A DNA stretch of 64,000 nucleotides from Micromonospora andamanensis (GCF_016863495.1 NZ_BOOZ01000013.1:62001-126000), one strand, 5' to 3'. Positions 9,121 through 18,484 are shown, counted from the first letter of the stretch. The notes: generated by a model not told the origin, from the letters alone. Numbers and translations are program-made.

Positions 9121-9294
9121 CGGCCGGGGTGAGGGTGGGGTGGGGGAGATGGGGGGTGGGAAGTGTGTGGTTGTGGCCTGGCGGAGGCGAATGGGGGCGT
9201 ACGGTGGCTTAGGTCCGGCCATGCCGCTCAAATCCGAAATGTGAGCAACGGCGGTGGGTGTCGGTGTCGTGACGGCAGAGGGAAGGAGCGGTCG

Positions 9295-9444
9295 GTGAAC
9301 CACCTGGCCTACCTGGACGCGGGATCCGGCAGCCTCATCGTGCAGGCGGTGGTCGGCGGTATCGCCGGGGTCGCGGTGGCGGCCAAGCTCTACTGGCGCA
9401 GGCTGGTCAGCCGGTTCCGCCGCCAGCCCACCGACCAGAGCTGA
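9295..9444 (+). CDS. Small membrane protein with YLD-GSGS motif (49 aa)
   Basis: The GTG at 9295 follows AGGAG by six bases, and the product starts VNHLAYLDAGSGSLIVQ. A single transmembrane helix (about residues 13-32) is followed by a basic tail (WRRLVSRFRRQ). I recognise the YLDPGSGS-type small proteins found beside polysaccharide and surface-polymer genes in many bacteria, but no function is established. It is the first gene of a run with a methyltransferase 9 bases downstream and a sulfatase-like enzyme, so it may be an accessory membrane factor of that system. Confidence 0.78.
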   Translation: MNHLAYLDAGSGSLIVQAVVGGIAGVAVAAKLYWRRLVSRFRRQPTDQS

Positions 9445-9453
9445 CCCGACGCG

Positions 9454-10929
9454 ATGGTGATCCCAGACCTGGGCCGGTCGACCCGACCGGCCCCGCTTGA
9501 CGTCGATCCACGCCCGGAGCCCGGTTCCTTCCGTGACCCGGCCAACCGGGTGTTCCACGCCGGCGACGACGTGCTGCGCGCGCTCGACCGGACCGCCGCA
9601 GACCACTGGCGTGCCCTCGCCGCCAGCAGCTTCTTCCCGCCGCTGCTCGCCACCGGCAAGGTCTGTGGCACCGAGGAGTTGCCCCCGGAGTCGCCGCTGC
9701 GGGACCTGCCGACAGGCTCGGCGTCGTCGAGCTGGGCGACGGTGCTGCGGCACGAGCGCGTCCCGTTCGTCTCGCACCCGTACGAGTGGTCCTTCGCCAT
9801 GCTCCGCGACGCCGCGCTGCTGCACCTGGAGATCCTCCGGGCCGCCCTGCCGGCCGGGTTCACCACCAAGGACGGCTCGGCCTACAACCTCCAGTGGCGT
9901 GGCACCGATCCGGTCTTCATCGACGTCGGGTCCTTCACCCCGCTGCGCGACGGCGAGCCCTGGGCCGGCTACCGGCAGTTCTGCCAGACGCTGCTCTACC
10001 CGCTGATGCTCGGCGCGCACCTGGGGCTGGCGTTCCAGCCCTGGCTGCGGGCTCAGGTCGACGGCATCGAGCCGGAGCAGATGGGACCGTTGTTCCGGGG
10101 CACCCGCCGACTGCTGCCGGGGGTGCTCACCCACGTCCACCTGCACGGCTCCGTGCAGCGCCGCAGCGCCGCCACCAGCACCGCCGAGGTGCGCGCCCAG
10201 TTGCGCGACGCCGGCTACACCCGTGAGCTGGCCCTGGCCACCGCGCGAGGGCTGGAGAAGCTCGTCCGCCGCCTGGACCATCAGCCGCCGGCCACGCACT
10301 GGGTCGACTACCAGCACACCTGCGGCTACTCCGGCGACGACCGGACCGGCAAGGAGCGCTTCGTGACCGCCGCGTTGACCGCCGCCGGTCGGCGCCGGCT
10401 GGTGCTCGACCTGGGTGCCAACGACGGACGGTACGCCCGGCTCGCGGCCCGGCACGCCGACTACGTGGTCGCCGTCGAGCAGGACCCGGCGGTGGTCGAC
10501 CGGCTGTACCGCACCCTGCGCGGGGAGGGCGAACGGCACGTCCTGCCGCTGGTGATGGACCTGGCCGACCCGTCGCCCGGCGGTGGCTGGCGCGGCACCG
10601 AACGGGCCTCGTTCGCCGCCCGGGCCAAGGCTGACACCGTCCTCGCCCTGGCCCTGGTGCACCACCTGGCGATCGGCCGCAACGTGCCGCTGCCGGAGGT
10701 GGTGGCCTGCCTCGCCGGTTTCGCCGCGCCCGGCGGGCGGCTGGTGGTCGAGTTCGTCCACCCGGACGACCCGATGGCCGCTCGGCTGCTGGCCAACAAG
10801 CCGGACGGCATCTTCCCCGACTACCGGCGGGACGCCTTCGAGGCGTTGCTCGCCGGCCACGGGACCGTCGAGGACCGGCTGGAACTGCCCTCGGGCACCC
10901 GCACCCTGTACCGGGTGGCGCTTCCGTGA
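9454..10929 (+). CDS. Class I SAM-dependent methyltransferase, two-part protein
   Basis: The 491-aa protein has a C-terminal Rossmann methyltransferase domain with motif I LVLDLGANDGRYA near residue 316, VAVEQD, and a post-motif LALALVHHLAI segment. The N-terminal 300 residues have no visible SAM motif but contain SAYNLQWRG and PVFIDVGSF. Similar two-part proteins, related to the NoeA group, occur in exopolysaccharide loci. The gene sits between the 49-aa membrane protein and the sulfatase-like gene, whose GTG start overlaps its stop. The substrate is unknown; a surface glycan is a reasonable guess. Confidence 0.85.
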   Translation: MVIPDLGRSTRPAPLDVDPRPEPGSFRDPANRVFHAGDDVLRALDRTAADHWRALAASSFFPPLLATGKVCGTEELPPESPLRDLPTGSASSSWATVLRHERVPFVSHPYEWSFAMLRDAALLHLEILRAALPAGFTTKDGSAYNLQWRGTDPVFIDVGSFTPLRDGEPWAGYRQFCQTLLYPLMLGAHLGLAFQPWLRAQVDGIEPEQMGPLFRGTRRLLPGVLTHVHLHGSVQRRSAATSTAEVRAQLRDAGYTRELALATARGLEKLVRRLDHQPPATHWVDYQHTCGYSGDDRTGKERFVTAALTAAGRRRLVLDLGANDGRYARLAARHADYVVAVEQDPAVVDRLYRTLRGEGERHVLPLVMDLADPSPGGGWRGTERASFAARAKADTVLALALVHHLAIGRNVPLPEVVACLAGFAAPGGRLVVEFVHPDDPMAARLLANKPDGIFPDYRRDAFEALLAGHGTVEDRLELPSGTRTLYRVALP

Positions 10930-13052
10930 CCGACCGCCCCACCACCGGGGCCGGCGCGAGCGGCTCCGGCAGCGCCGGCGGCGACGACCTGGTGCCGGGC
11001 CCGGCCGCGCCATCCGGTACGACCGAGGAGCGTCGTAGCTGGGGCTGGGGCTGGGGCTGGGGCTGGGGCTGGGGCGGCTGGCGGGCCGAGGGCCGGCGGC
11101 TGCTGGAGGTCACCGCGCTGGCCGGGCTGGTGATCACCCAGCCGCTGCTGGACATCCTCGGCCGCAGCCCGGACTTCTTCCTGTTCCACCGGGCCGACCG
11201 GGGCGAGATCCTGCTGCTGGTGGCCCTCGTCGCGGTGGCGCCGACGGTGGCGCTCGGTCTGCTCGGCCTGCTGTCCGGCCTGGCCGGGACCGCGACGCGG
11301 ACGATGACCCACAGCCTGCTGCTCGGGCTGCTGGTCGCCGCGCTGGCGGTGCAGGTGGGGCGGCACACCACCCCGCTGCGGGGCGTACCGCTGCTGCTGG
11401 TGGCGCTGGCGGCCGGCGCCGCCGCAGCCGTCGCCCACCGGCGCTGGACGGCGCTCGGCGGGGTGCTGCGCCTGGCTGCTGCCGGTCCGCCGCTCTTCGT
11501 CGGGCTGTTCCTGTTCGCCTCGCCGACCGGGCCGGTGGTGCTGCCGCTCGGCGACGGCGGGGTGGCCGGTACGGCTACCGGAAACCGGCACCCGCCGGTG
11601 GTCATGCTGATCCTCGACGAGCTTCCGCTGGTCTCCCTGCTCGACTCCGCCGGTGGCGTCGACGCGACCCGGTTTCCGCACTTCGCCGAGCTGGCCGGCG
11701 CCTCCACCTGGTACCGCAACGCGACAGGGGTCAGCGGGTGGACGCCGTACGCGCTGCCGGCGATGCTGACCGGCCGGTACCCGGCGGAGCCGTTCGCCCC
11801 GCACTACTCCCACTACCCGGACAACCTCTTCACCGCCTTCGGCGGGCTGTACGACATCCGGGCCGAGGAGAGCATCACCCGGCTGTGCCCACCGAGCCGC
11901 TGCGAGCGGCCGGTCACCCCGGAACAGGGGATCGGCGTGCTGGTGCGGGAGACGGCGGGGCTGCTGCGTCAGGTCACCGCACCGTACGACAGTCGGATCG
12001 ACCCGGAGGACTCATACCGCGAGCGCACCGCCGAGGAGGCCGGCATCGACGCCGCCGAGCCGGTGCCGACCGACCCGAAGTTCCGCTGGGACAGCCTCAA
12101 CGTCAACCAGCCGGCCCGGTTCACCAGCTTCCTCAACGGCCTGACCCCGTCGTCGCGACCGACACTGCATTTCCTGCACCTGCTGATGCCGCACTCGCCG
12201 TGGGCGTTCCTGCCGTCCGGGGCACGGTACGAGGCCCCGGAGGACTTCCCCAACGAGGGCGACGGCTGGGTGGACCTGGCCCGCGCCCGGCACCTCGCCC
12301 AGCTCGGCTACACCGACCGGCTGATCGGCGAGACCATGCGTACGCTGCGCGCCAGCGGACTGTGGGACGAGGCGCTCGTGGTGGTGACCGCCGACCACGG
12401 GGTCAGTTTCACCAAGGGCGTGCAGGGGCGCGGCGAGGACGCGATCCGGGCCGCCGCCGACGAGGTGGCCTGGGTGCCGCTGTTCGTCAAGACCCCCGGC
12501 CAGCGCAGTGGGCAGGTCGACGACCGCAACTGGGCACATGTCGACCTGCTGCCGACGATCGCCGACGAGGCCGCGATCCGGCTGCCCTGGCGGGTCGACG
12601 GTCGTTCCGCCCGCCAGGCTCCCCGCACCGACCAGGGCAAGGTCTTCTACGACCGGCCGTCGCAACCGCTGCCGATAAGCGGCGGGGTGCCGGCCGCGCC
12701 GCCACCGGCGGCCCCGCATCGGCTGGTCGGCACCGCCGTCGGCGCGGTGCCCACCGCCGGCAGCGCCCGGGTCGGTGGGCTGGACGCCTTCCGGGCCGTG
12801 GATCCCGACGAGGGTGTGCTGCCCGGCATGATCTGGGGCACCGTCGACGGCGACGTCGCCGACGGCACCGAACTGGCGGTGGCCGTCAACGGCACCGTCG
12901 CGGCGGTGGTCCCGGTGGTCGCACCCGATCCGGGCGGCCGGCGCTTCGCGGCCCTGCTCGCCGACGACCGGCTCTTCCGAGCCGGCGCCAACCGCCTCGA
13001 CCTCTACCTGGTCGGCCAGGACGGCGGCCTGCGGCAGCTGTCGATCTCCTGA
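10926..13052 (+). CDS. Membrane sulfatase / lipoteichoic-acid-synthase-like enzyme
   Basis: The 708-aa protein starts with GTG overlapping the methyltransferase stop (GTGA). After a disordered Gly/Ser N-terminus come a six-fold Trp-Gly repeat, about five transmembrane helices (residues 60-215) and an alkaline-phosphatase-superfamily domain. That domain has VVMLILDELP (first metal Asp), SGWTPYALPAMLTG (the nucleophile position, likely Thr), and VVTADHGVSF. The C-terminal 120 residues resemble a beta-sandwich. The family transfers phosphoglycerol or hydrolyses sulfate/phosphate esters outside the cell. With its neighbours it suggests modification of a surface polymer. Confidence 0.86.
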   Translation: MTDRPTTGAGASGSGSAGGDDLVPGPAAPSGTTEERRSWGWGWGWGWGWGGWRAEGRRLLEVTALAGLVITQPLLDILGRSPDFFLFHRADRGEILLLVALVAVAPTVALGLLGLLSGLAGTATRTMTHSLLLGLLVAALAVQVGRHTTPLRGVPLLLVALAAGAAAAVAHRRWTALGGVLRLAAAGPPLFVGLFLFASPTGPVVLPLGDGGVAGTATGNRHPPVVMLILDELPLVSLLDSAGGVDATRFPHFAELAGASTWYRNATGVSGWTPYALPAMLTGRYPAEPFAPHYSHYPDNLFTAFGGLYDIRAEESITRLCPPSRCERPVTPEQGIGVLVRETAGLLRQVTAPYDSRIDPEDSYRERTAEEAGIDAAEPVPTDPKFRWDSLNVNQPARFTSFLNGLTPSSRPTLHFLHLLMPHSPWAFLPSGARYEAPEDFPNEGDGWVDLARARHLAQLGYTDRLIGETMRTLRASGLWDEALVVVTADHGVSFTKGVQGRGEDAIRAAADEVAWVPLFVKTPGQRSGQVDDRNWAHVDLLPTIADEAAIRLPWRVDGRSARQAPRTDQGKVFYDRPSQPLPISGGVPAAPPPAAPHRLVGTAVGAVPTAGSARVGGLDAFRAVDPDEGVLPGMIWGTVDGDVADGTELAVAVNGTVAAVVPVVAPDPGGRRFAALLADDRLFRAGANRLDLYLVGQDGGLRQLSIS
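11039..11074 (+). repeat. Hexanucleotide microsatellite (CTGGGG)6 inside the sulfatase-like gene
   Basis: Six exact copies of CTGGGG encode a six-fold Trp-Gly run just before the first membrane helix. Because the unit is six bases, gain or loss of copies would change the length of the run without breaking the frame. The block sits in the disordered N-terminal tail. Confidence 0.95.
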
Positions 13053-13303
13053 CCCGGTAGGGCAGGCCGGCCGGCAGCTCAGTTCCGGCCCTCGATCACG
13101 ATTCCCTTCGCCCGTCTACTTGCACGCTACGTGTGCCTTTCGTACCCGTCCGTCCCGGTCGTCGGGGTTTCCCGGCGCTTCGGTCGGGAATCGGGTGACG
13201 CATGCCTCACCGCCGAACCACGAGCGGCGGTGTCGCCGCAACCGCAATTACGGTAGAAGCGAAGGCAATTCAACGTAGATCTGCCGGCGAAGCGAGGAAC
13301 CAC

Positions 13304-14587
13304 ATGACGGAAGTCAAGCTCGATCACCCCGGCGGGCAGCTGTCGATGCCGGTACATTCCGCGGTCGAGGGCCCCGCCGGGATCGGTGTGGGCAAGCTGC
13401 TGAAGGAAACCGGGCTGACGACGTACGACCCGGGGTTCGTCAACACCGCCGCCTGTTCGTCCGCGATCACCTACATCGACGGTGACGCGGGCATCCTGCG
13501 TTACCGGGGCTACCCCATCGAGCAGCTGGCCGAGAAGAGCTCCTTCCTGGAGGTCTCCTACCTGCTGATCTACGGCGAGCTGCCGACCACGCAGCAGCTG
13601 ACCGAGTTCACCGAGCGGATCCGCCGGCACTCGTTGCTGCACGAGGAGATGCGGCGCTTCTTCGACGGCTTCCCCCGGGAGGCCCACCCGATGGCGGTGC
13701 TCTCCTCCGCCGTCAGCGCCATCTCCACCTTCTACCAGGACAGCCTCGACCCGTTCGACGCCGAGCACGTGGAGATGTCCACGGTCCGGCTGATGGCGAA
13801 GGTGCCGACCATCGCCTCGTACGCGTACAAGAAGGCGATCGGGCAGCCGCTGCTGTACCCGGAGAACTCCCTGGGCTACGTGGAGAACTTCCTGCGGATG
13901 ACGTTCGGCGTGCCGGCGGAGCCGTACGAGGTCGACCCGGTCATCGCCCGGGTGCTGGACATGCTCTTCGTGCTGCACGCCGACCACGAGCAGAACTGCT
14001 CCACCTCGACGGTGCGGCTGGTGGGCTCCAGCAACGCCAACCTGTTCGCCTCGGTCTCGGCCGGCGTGAACGCGCTGTTCGGCCCGCTGCACGGCGGGGC
14101 CAACCAGGCGGTGCTGGAGATGCTGGAGCGGATCCAGGCCGAGGGTGGCGACGTGCAGTCGTTCGTCCGCAAGGTCAAGGACCGCGAGGACGGCGTCAAG
14201 CTGATGGGCTTCGGCCACCGGGTCTACAAGAACTACGACCCGCGGGCCGCGATCGTGAAGAAGGCGGCGCAGGACGTGCTCGGCCGGATGGCCAAGCCCG
14301 ATCCGCTGCTGGACATCGCGATGCAGTTGGAGGAGATCGCGCTCGCCGACGACTTCTTCGTCTCCCGGCGGCTCTACCCGAACGTGGACTTCTACACCGG
14401 CCTGATCTACAAGGCCATGGGCTTCCCGACGAAGATGTTCACGGTGCTGTTCGCGCTGGGCCGGCTGCCGGGCTGGATCGCCCAGTGGCGCGAGATGATC
14501 AACGACCCGGAGACCAAGATCGGCCGCCCGCGGCAGGTCTACACGGGTGCCGCCGAGCGGGACTACCTCCCCGTCGAGCAGCGCTGA
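13304..14587 (+). CDS. gltA: Citrate synthase
   Basis: The 427-aa product matches type II (hexameric) citrate synthase, which condenses oxaloacetate and acetyl-CoA at the entry to the TCA cycle. Visible active-site blocks are HADHEQNCSTSTVRLVGSS, LHGGANQAVLEML, and GFGHRVYKNYDPRA with its catalytic His. The conserved catalytic Asp lies in NVDFYTGLIYKAMGFP. The ATG at 13304 has GAGGAA upstream; the frame is open further upstream but with non-coding composition. It is monocistronic, followed by a strong hairpin terminator. Confidence 0.97.
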   Translation: MTEVKLDHPGGQLSMPVHSAVEGPAGIGVGKLLKETGLTTYDPGFVNTAACSSAITYIDGDAGILRYRGYPIEQLAEKSSFLEVSYLLIYGELPTTQQLTEFTERIRRHSLLHEEMRRFFDGFPREAHPMAVLSSAVSAISTFYQDSLDPFDAEHVEMSTVRLMAKVPTIASYAYKKAIGQPLLYPENSLGYVENFLRMTFGVPAEPYEVDPVIARVLDMLFVLHADHEQNCSTSTVRLVGSSNANLFASVSAGVNALFGPLHGGANQAVLEMLERIQAEGGDVQSFVRKVKDREDGVKLMGFGHRVYKNYDPRAAIVKKAAQDVLGRMAKPDPLLDIAMQLEEIALADDFFVSRRLYPNVDFYTGLIYKAMGFPTKMFTVLFALGRLPGWIAQWREMINDPETKIGRPRQVYTGAAERDYLPVEQR

Positions 14588-14612
14588 CCGCGAGCAGCCT
14601 GACCGCAGCCCT

Positions 14613-14663
14613 CACGACGACGGCCGCCGCACCCGGAGCACGGGTACGGCGGCCGTCGTCGTG
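14613..14663. terminator. Bidirectional hairpin between gltA and the fasciclin gene
   Basis: Arms of 17 bases at 14613-14629 and 14647-14663 pair perfectly. The stem continues inward with 8 of 9 further pairs, giving a very stable hairpin. It lies between the convergent stops of gltA and the fasciclin gene and fits a shared terminator. There is no clear U-tract, which is common in high-GC actinobacteria. Confidence 0.85.
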
Positions 14664-14681
14664 ACCGGGGCGGGTACGCGT

Positions 14682-15350
14682 TCAGTGGGCCGGATGACCG
14701 TCGTCGTCCTGACCAGCGGTGGTGGGCAGGTCGCCGAGCACCTCGTTGATGACGTGGATCCGGGCGCCGGCCGCCCGGTAGTCGGCGCACACCGTCTCGG
14801 CCTGGTCGTCGAGGCGGGCGCCCTGCCCCACCCCGGTGACGGTCAGGCTGGTGCCGGCGACAGTGGTCACCGTGCCGGCGGCGACCAGGTCGGCCACCGG
14901 CAGCGCCCCGGTGACCAGATGGTCGCGCAGCAACTCGCGCAGTTCGTCGGTGTCCCGCAGGAGCAGCTCGTCGAGATTGGTCCGGGAGAACTTGCCGGCG
15001 AACGCGTCGTCGGTGGGGGCCAGGATCGTCACCTCCCGGGTCAGCTCCTCGGCCAGGCCGGTGGCGCGTACCGCCGCCTCGAAGGTGGTGAGTACCGGAA
15101 TCCACTGGAGAGCCTGATCGGCGGGCTGGTCGGCGAGCGAGGCGGGGTTGCCCGGTTCGCTGCCGGCCGGCAGCAGATCGCACAGCGGCCCGGTCACGGC
15201 GACCCCGGCCGGTACGGCATCGGCCGCGCCACTGTCCTTTCCGGACGTGCTGCCGAGCCCGATGAGCAGCACAGCGGCCAGGGCGGCACCGGTGATCGGC
15301 AGGATCCGGCGAGGCGCCGGACGCCCGGCCGCAGCGTTGGTGTCGGTCAC
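14682..15350 (-). CDS. Secreted fasciclin (FAS1) domain protein
   Basis: The 222-aa protein starts at a GTG (15350) with GGAG upstream. A signal or anchor segment lies at about residues 17-35 (LPITGAALAAVLLIGLG), without a lipobox Cys. The remainder is one FAS1 domain, with ATILAPTDDAF-like (VTILAPTDDAFAGKF), LLRDHLVTG and GARIHVINEVL signatures. FAS1 domains mediate adhesion or surface binding. The gene lies directly downstream of the M14 peptidase gene on the same strand, 85 bases away, and the two secreted proteins may be co-transcribed. Confidence 0.9.
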   Translation of the reverse strand: MTDTNAAAGRPAPRRILPITGAALAAVLLIGLGSTSGKDSGAADAVPAGVAVTGPLCDLLPAGSEPGNPASLADQPADQALQWIPVLTTFEAAVRATGLAEELTREVTILAPTDDAFAGKFSRTNLDELLLRDTDELRELLRDHLVTGALPVADLVAAGTVTTVAGTSLTVTGVGQGARLDDQAETVCADYRAAGARIHVINEVLGDLPTTAGQDDDGHPAH

Positions 15351-15435
15351 TGTTTCTCCACTTCCTGCGTCGGGGCGTACCGGCAGGCCGGGCGCGGGTC
15401 CGGCCTGCCGGTACGAGGGGGCGGGGCTCAGCGGC

Positions 15436-17532
15436 TCACAGGCCGGCGCACTGGTTGAACCGTGGGCCACCGACCGCGTTGGCGACCTCCAGGTTCACCG
15501 GTGCGGCGGCGTTGCCGGCGCAACTCAGTGGGCCGTTGACGGTGTTGCCGGCCAACAGCGGGGCGACGCCCGAGTTGTTGACCACGTTGACCGGGCCGCT
15601 GATCCGGTTGCCGACCAGCAGGACCGGGCCGGTCGTGCCGGTGACGTTCACCGGGCCGTTGACAGTGCCGGCGGTCAGCACGAACCCGGCCGCGCCGCTG
15701 GCGTCCACCGGACCGTTTATCGAGCCGCCGTTGACGATGAGCGTGGCGCCGGGCTGGACCCGGACCGGACCCCGGACCGTGGCCCCGGCGAGGCAGGCCA
15801 CCCCGGTGACGGTCAGCGGGCCGTTGCGGGTACCGGTGAGCGTCGGCGCGACCCGTTCCCCGGCCACCAGGCCCTCGGCGGCCTGCTCGTCGAGCAGCAG
15901 CGGCACCAGCCCCCGCTCCGGCTGCGACAGCGGTACGAGGTAACCACCGGCCACCTTGACGACCTTCCAGCCGTGCGCGGCGAGCCGTTGCGCCACTGTG
16001 GTCTGCCGGCCGCTCGGGCCGTCGGTACGGGCACCGTGGTACTGCTCCTCGGTGAGCTTGTACGCACACGGCGGCTGCTCCAGGATCTGGTGCTCACCGG
16101 GGGCGTCCAGCGGTGGCGGCGTGTCGCCCGGGTGCGGCGCCGGGTACGCCTCGATCGGGCGCGAGCCCCGGAAGACGATCCGGCCGGTGTTCGCCGACTG
16201 GAACCTGATCGCCTCGGCGCGGGCTGCGGTGATGTCGCCGACGCTCGCCCCGTGGTACGCGAGGAACTGGTGGAACGTCCACAGCGCCGAGTACGTCTTG
16301 CGGCGGCGGTTGTTCGCGGTGTTGCCCTCGTCCGGCCGGGTCGGTCCACCCGAGCTACGCAGCTCCAGCAGGGAGTTGACCACGTTCTTCAGCCCGAGGG
16401 TGTTGCGCAGGATGGTCTCCTCGCTCAGGCCGACGTTGGCGCCGGTGCACCCGTACGGGCAGGCCCACCAGCCGTCCCTGGCGCCCTGGGTGTACATGTG
16501 GCCCTCGATCATGTCCTGCGACCGGTCGAAGATCCCCTGCGCCACGTTCTGGTGCCGGGGCGGCAGCATCGGCAGGTCACCGGTGTTGGCGTTGCCGTAC
16601 TCGTGACCGTCGTAGCTGGCGATCGGCCGGTAGTCGCGGACCATCTCCACGAACGCCTGGGTCTCCGGCTGGCGGATCAGCGAGTAGTCCCGGTTGAGGT
16701 CCTGGCCCGTGGAGTTGCCCCGGCTGTTGGCCGCCCGGCCGTCGCCGTTGATGGTCGGCACGATCAGCATGGTGGTCCTCGACAGCAGGCCGAGGGTGGC
16801 CGGGTCGTCGGTGAAGGCCAGCTGCCGGGCCATGATCAGGCATGCCTCGCGGTCACCTGGCTCGTTGCCGTGCACGTTGCAGTTGACCGCCAGCGGGTTG
16901 GTCGCGGCGACCGCCTCCGGGGTGGCCGGTGGGGTGGGGTAGCCGATGACGAACATGTTGATCGGCCGGTCCTGCACCGTACGGCCGATCTCGACCACCC
17001 GTACCCGGTCGCTCAGCTCGTCGATCGCGGCGGTGTAGGCGTACTCGTTGACGTCGTTCGTGTACTGCGCGCCAAGCGTGTTCTCCCACTGGGTACGCAG
17101 GCTCCGGCCCGGGGTGTCCGGGTCGCCCCAGTGGCCCCGGGTGGCGTCGCTGACCGGCGCGGAGTAGGGCTGCGCGGTGCTGCCGAGGCGGGCGCGGACC
17201 CGCCACTGGAACCGGTTGCCGGGGGCGAAGCCGGCGTCGGCGAAGGTCGGCGCCGAGTTGTTGATCTGACGGTTTGGTCGCCACACGCCGACGATGACCG
17301 ACGCCCCGGTGGCGCTGCCGTCCTCGGCGACGGCGGTGCGCTCGATCTGGTAGTCGGTGGCCCCGTCGACAGGGGTCCAGGCCAGGGTCGCGTAGCCGTC
17401 GCCCTGCACGACCGTGAGGCCCTGCACCTGGTTGGGCTCCGCCTGCTGGGCCTGGGCGGGTTGTGCGGTCGCCGCGAGGGTGACGGCGAGCAGAGCGGAG
17501 AAGACACCGGCCGTTGTCCGTCTGTATCTCAA
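15436..17532 (-). CDS. Secreted M14 zinc carboxypeptidase with C-terminal GPV repeats
   Basis: A TTG start at 17532, five bases after GGAG, gives a 698-aa protein with a clear signal peptide ending AQPAQAQ. A fibronectin-III-like region follows at about 35-115. The M14 domain then has zinc ligands in VHGNEPGDRE (His and Glu) and YDGHEYG (His), and a likely catalytic Glu in GLSEETILRN. After about residue 555 come six G-P-V/L units spaced about 17-21 residues, which suggest a small beta-helix or surface-binding module. It probably degrades or trims extracellular peptides. The alternative ATG at 17574 has no ribosome site. Confidence 0.9.
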   Translation of the reverse strand: MRYRRTTAGVFSALLAVTLAATAQPAQAQQAEPNQVQGLTVVQGDGYATLAWTPVDGATDYQIERTAVAEDGSATGASVIVGVWRPNRQINNSAPTFADAGFAPGNRFQWRVRARLGSTAQPYSAPVSDATRGHWGDPDTPGRSLRTQWENTLGAQYTNDVNEYAYTAAIDELSDRVRVVEIGRTVQDRPINMFVIGYPTPPATPEAVAATNPLAVNCNVHGNEPGDREACLIMARQLAFTDDPATLGLLSRTTMLIVPTINGDGRAANSRGNSTGQDLNRDYSLIRQPETQAFVEMVRDYRPIASYDGHEYGNANTGDLPMLPPRHQNVAQGIFDRSQDMIEGHMYTQGARDGWWACPYGCTGANVGLSEETILRNTLGLKNVVNSLLELRSSGGPTRPDEGNTANNRRRKTYSALWTFHQFLAYHGASVGDITAARAEAIRFQSANTGRIVFRGSRPIEAYPAPHPGDTPPPLDAPGEHQILEQPPCAYKLTEEQYHGARTDGPSGRQTTVAQRLAAHGWKVVKVAGGYLVPLSQPERGLVPLLLDEQAAEGLVAGERVAPTLTGTRNGPLTVTGVACLAGATVRGPVRVQPGATLIVNGGSINGPVDASGAAGFVLTAGTVNGPVNVTGTTGPVLLVGNRISGPVNVVNNSGVAPLLAGNTVNGPLSCAGNAAAPVNLEVANAVGGPRFNQCAGL

Positions 17533-17652
17533 GGGGATCTCCAAACAGGAGGGATGGCTGGGTACGCACAGCACACCCGCCCTCCCTCCACCACGGGGCC
17601 GCGAGCTGGGATTCTTGAGGATGCTCTGAGGTTGCCTCGACTGAGCAGAGAG

Positions 17653-18309
17653 TCAGTTCACGCGGAGGCGGTAGCCGACGCCGCGTACGGTCTCCACCAG
17701 ACCCGGGTCGTCGAGCTTGCCGCGCAGCGCCGCGACGTGGACGTCCAGGTTGTGCCGGGTGGCCCAGGTGGTCTGCCAGACTTCGAGCTGCAACCGGTCC
17801 CGGGGCACCACCGTGCCGGCCTGCCGGGCCAGCGCCACCAGCAGGTCGAACTCCTTGCGGGACAGGCCGATCTCGCGGTCACCCACCCGTACCCGGCGGG
17901 CGTCCACGTCGATGCGCAGCACGCCTACCTGCAACGTGGTCGCCTGCCGGACGGTACGGGCGGTACGCCGCATCACCGCCTCGATGCGCGCCTGCAACTC
18001 CACCATCGAGAACGGCTTGACCACGTAGTCGTCGGCGCCGGCCCGCAGCCCGGCCACCCGGTCGTGCTCCTCGACCCGGGCGGTCACCGCGATGATCGCG
18101 ACGCCCTCGTCATGCTGGCGGAGCCGGCGACACACCTCCAGACCGTCGCGGTCGGGCAGGTTCATGTCGAGCAGCACGAGGTCGACCGGATCGGCCTCCA
18201 CCGCCTCGGCGGCCGTCACCGCCTGTACCACGTCGTGCCCCCGCCGCCGGAGCGCCGAGGCGAGCCCCGCCGAGACGCGCAGGTCGTCTTCCACCAGGAG
18301 CACCCGCAC
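17653..18309 (-). CDS. OmpR/PhoB-family response regulator, no adjacent kinase
   Basis: The 218-aa regulator has an acidic pocket VEDD, phosphoacceptor Asp 48 in VLLDMNLP, Thr in AVTARV and Lys in VVKPFS. A winged-helix output domain follows, ending VRGVGYRLRVN. The GTG start at 18309 follows GAGGAGGG. No histidine kinase gene lies next to it. The nearest same-strand gene downstream is the secreted M14 peptidase, 120 bases away, which it may regulate or be co-transcribed with. It is otherwise an orphan regulator. Confidence 0.93.
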   Translation of the reverse strand: MRVLLVEDDLRVSAGLASALRRRGHDVVQAVTAAEAVEADPVDLVLLDMNLPDRDGLEVCRRLRQHDEGVAIIAVTARVEEHDRVAGLRAGADDYVVKPFSMVELQARIEAVMRRTARTVRQATTLQVGVLRIDVDARRVRVGDREIGLSRKEFDLLVALARQAGTVVPRDRLQLEVWQTTWATRHNLDVHVAALRGKLDDPGLVETVRGVGYRLRVN

Positions 18310-18484
18310 CCGCGCCCTCCTCGGACCTCACCGCCGTCGGATGCCTGCGAGTGTGTCGGATGTGAAGCGGCACTGACCAGTGCGGATACAAGATCGTAAC
18401 GACAGAATGAACTGTCCGAACGGGTCTGGCGGGGGCGTGGAACCCACGTGGACGCGGCCTGGCGCCGCTCAGCGACATTGCGGG

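Noticed and set aside
9010-11013. A 667-codon minus-strand frame
   Set aside because: It is antisense to the methyltransferase gene, which has clear SAM motifs. No domain or ribosome site is present.
15148-18399. A 1083-codon open frame on the plus strand
   Set aside because: It is antisense to the M14 peptidase, fasciclin and regulator genes. Its product is low-complexity Arg/Gly/His with no domains, an effect of high-GC third positions.
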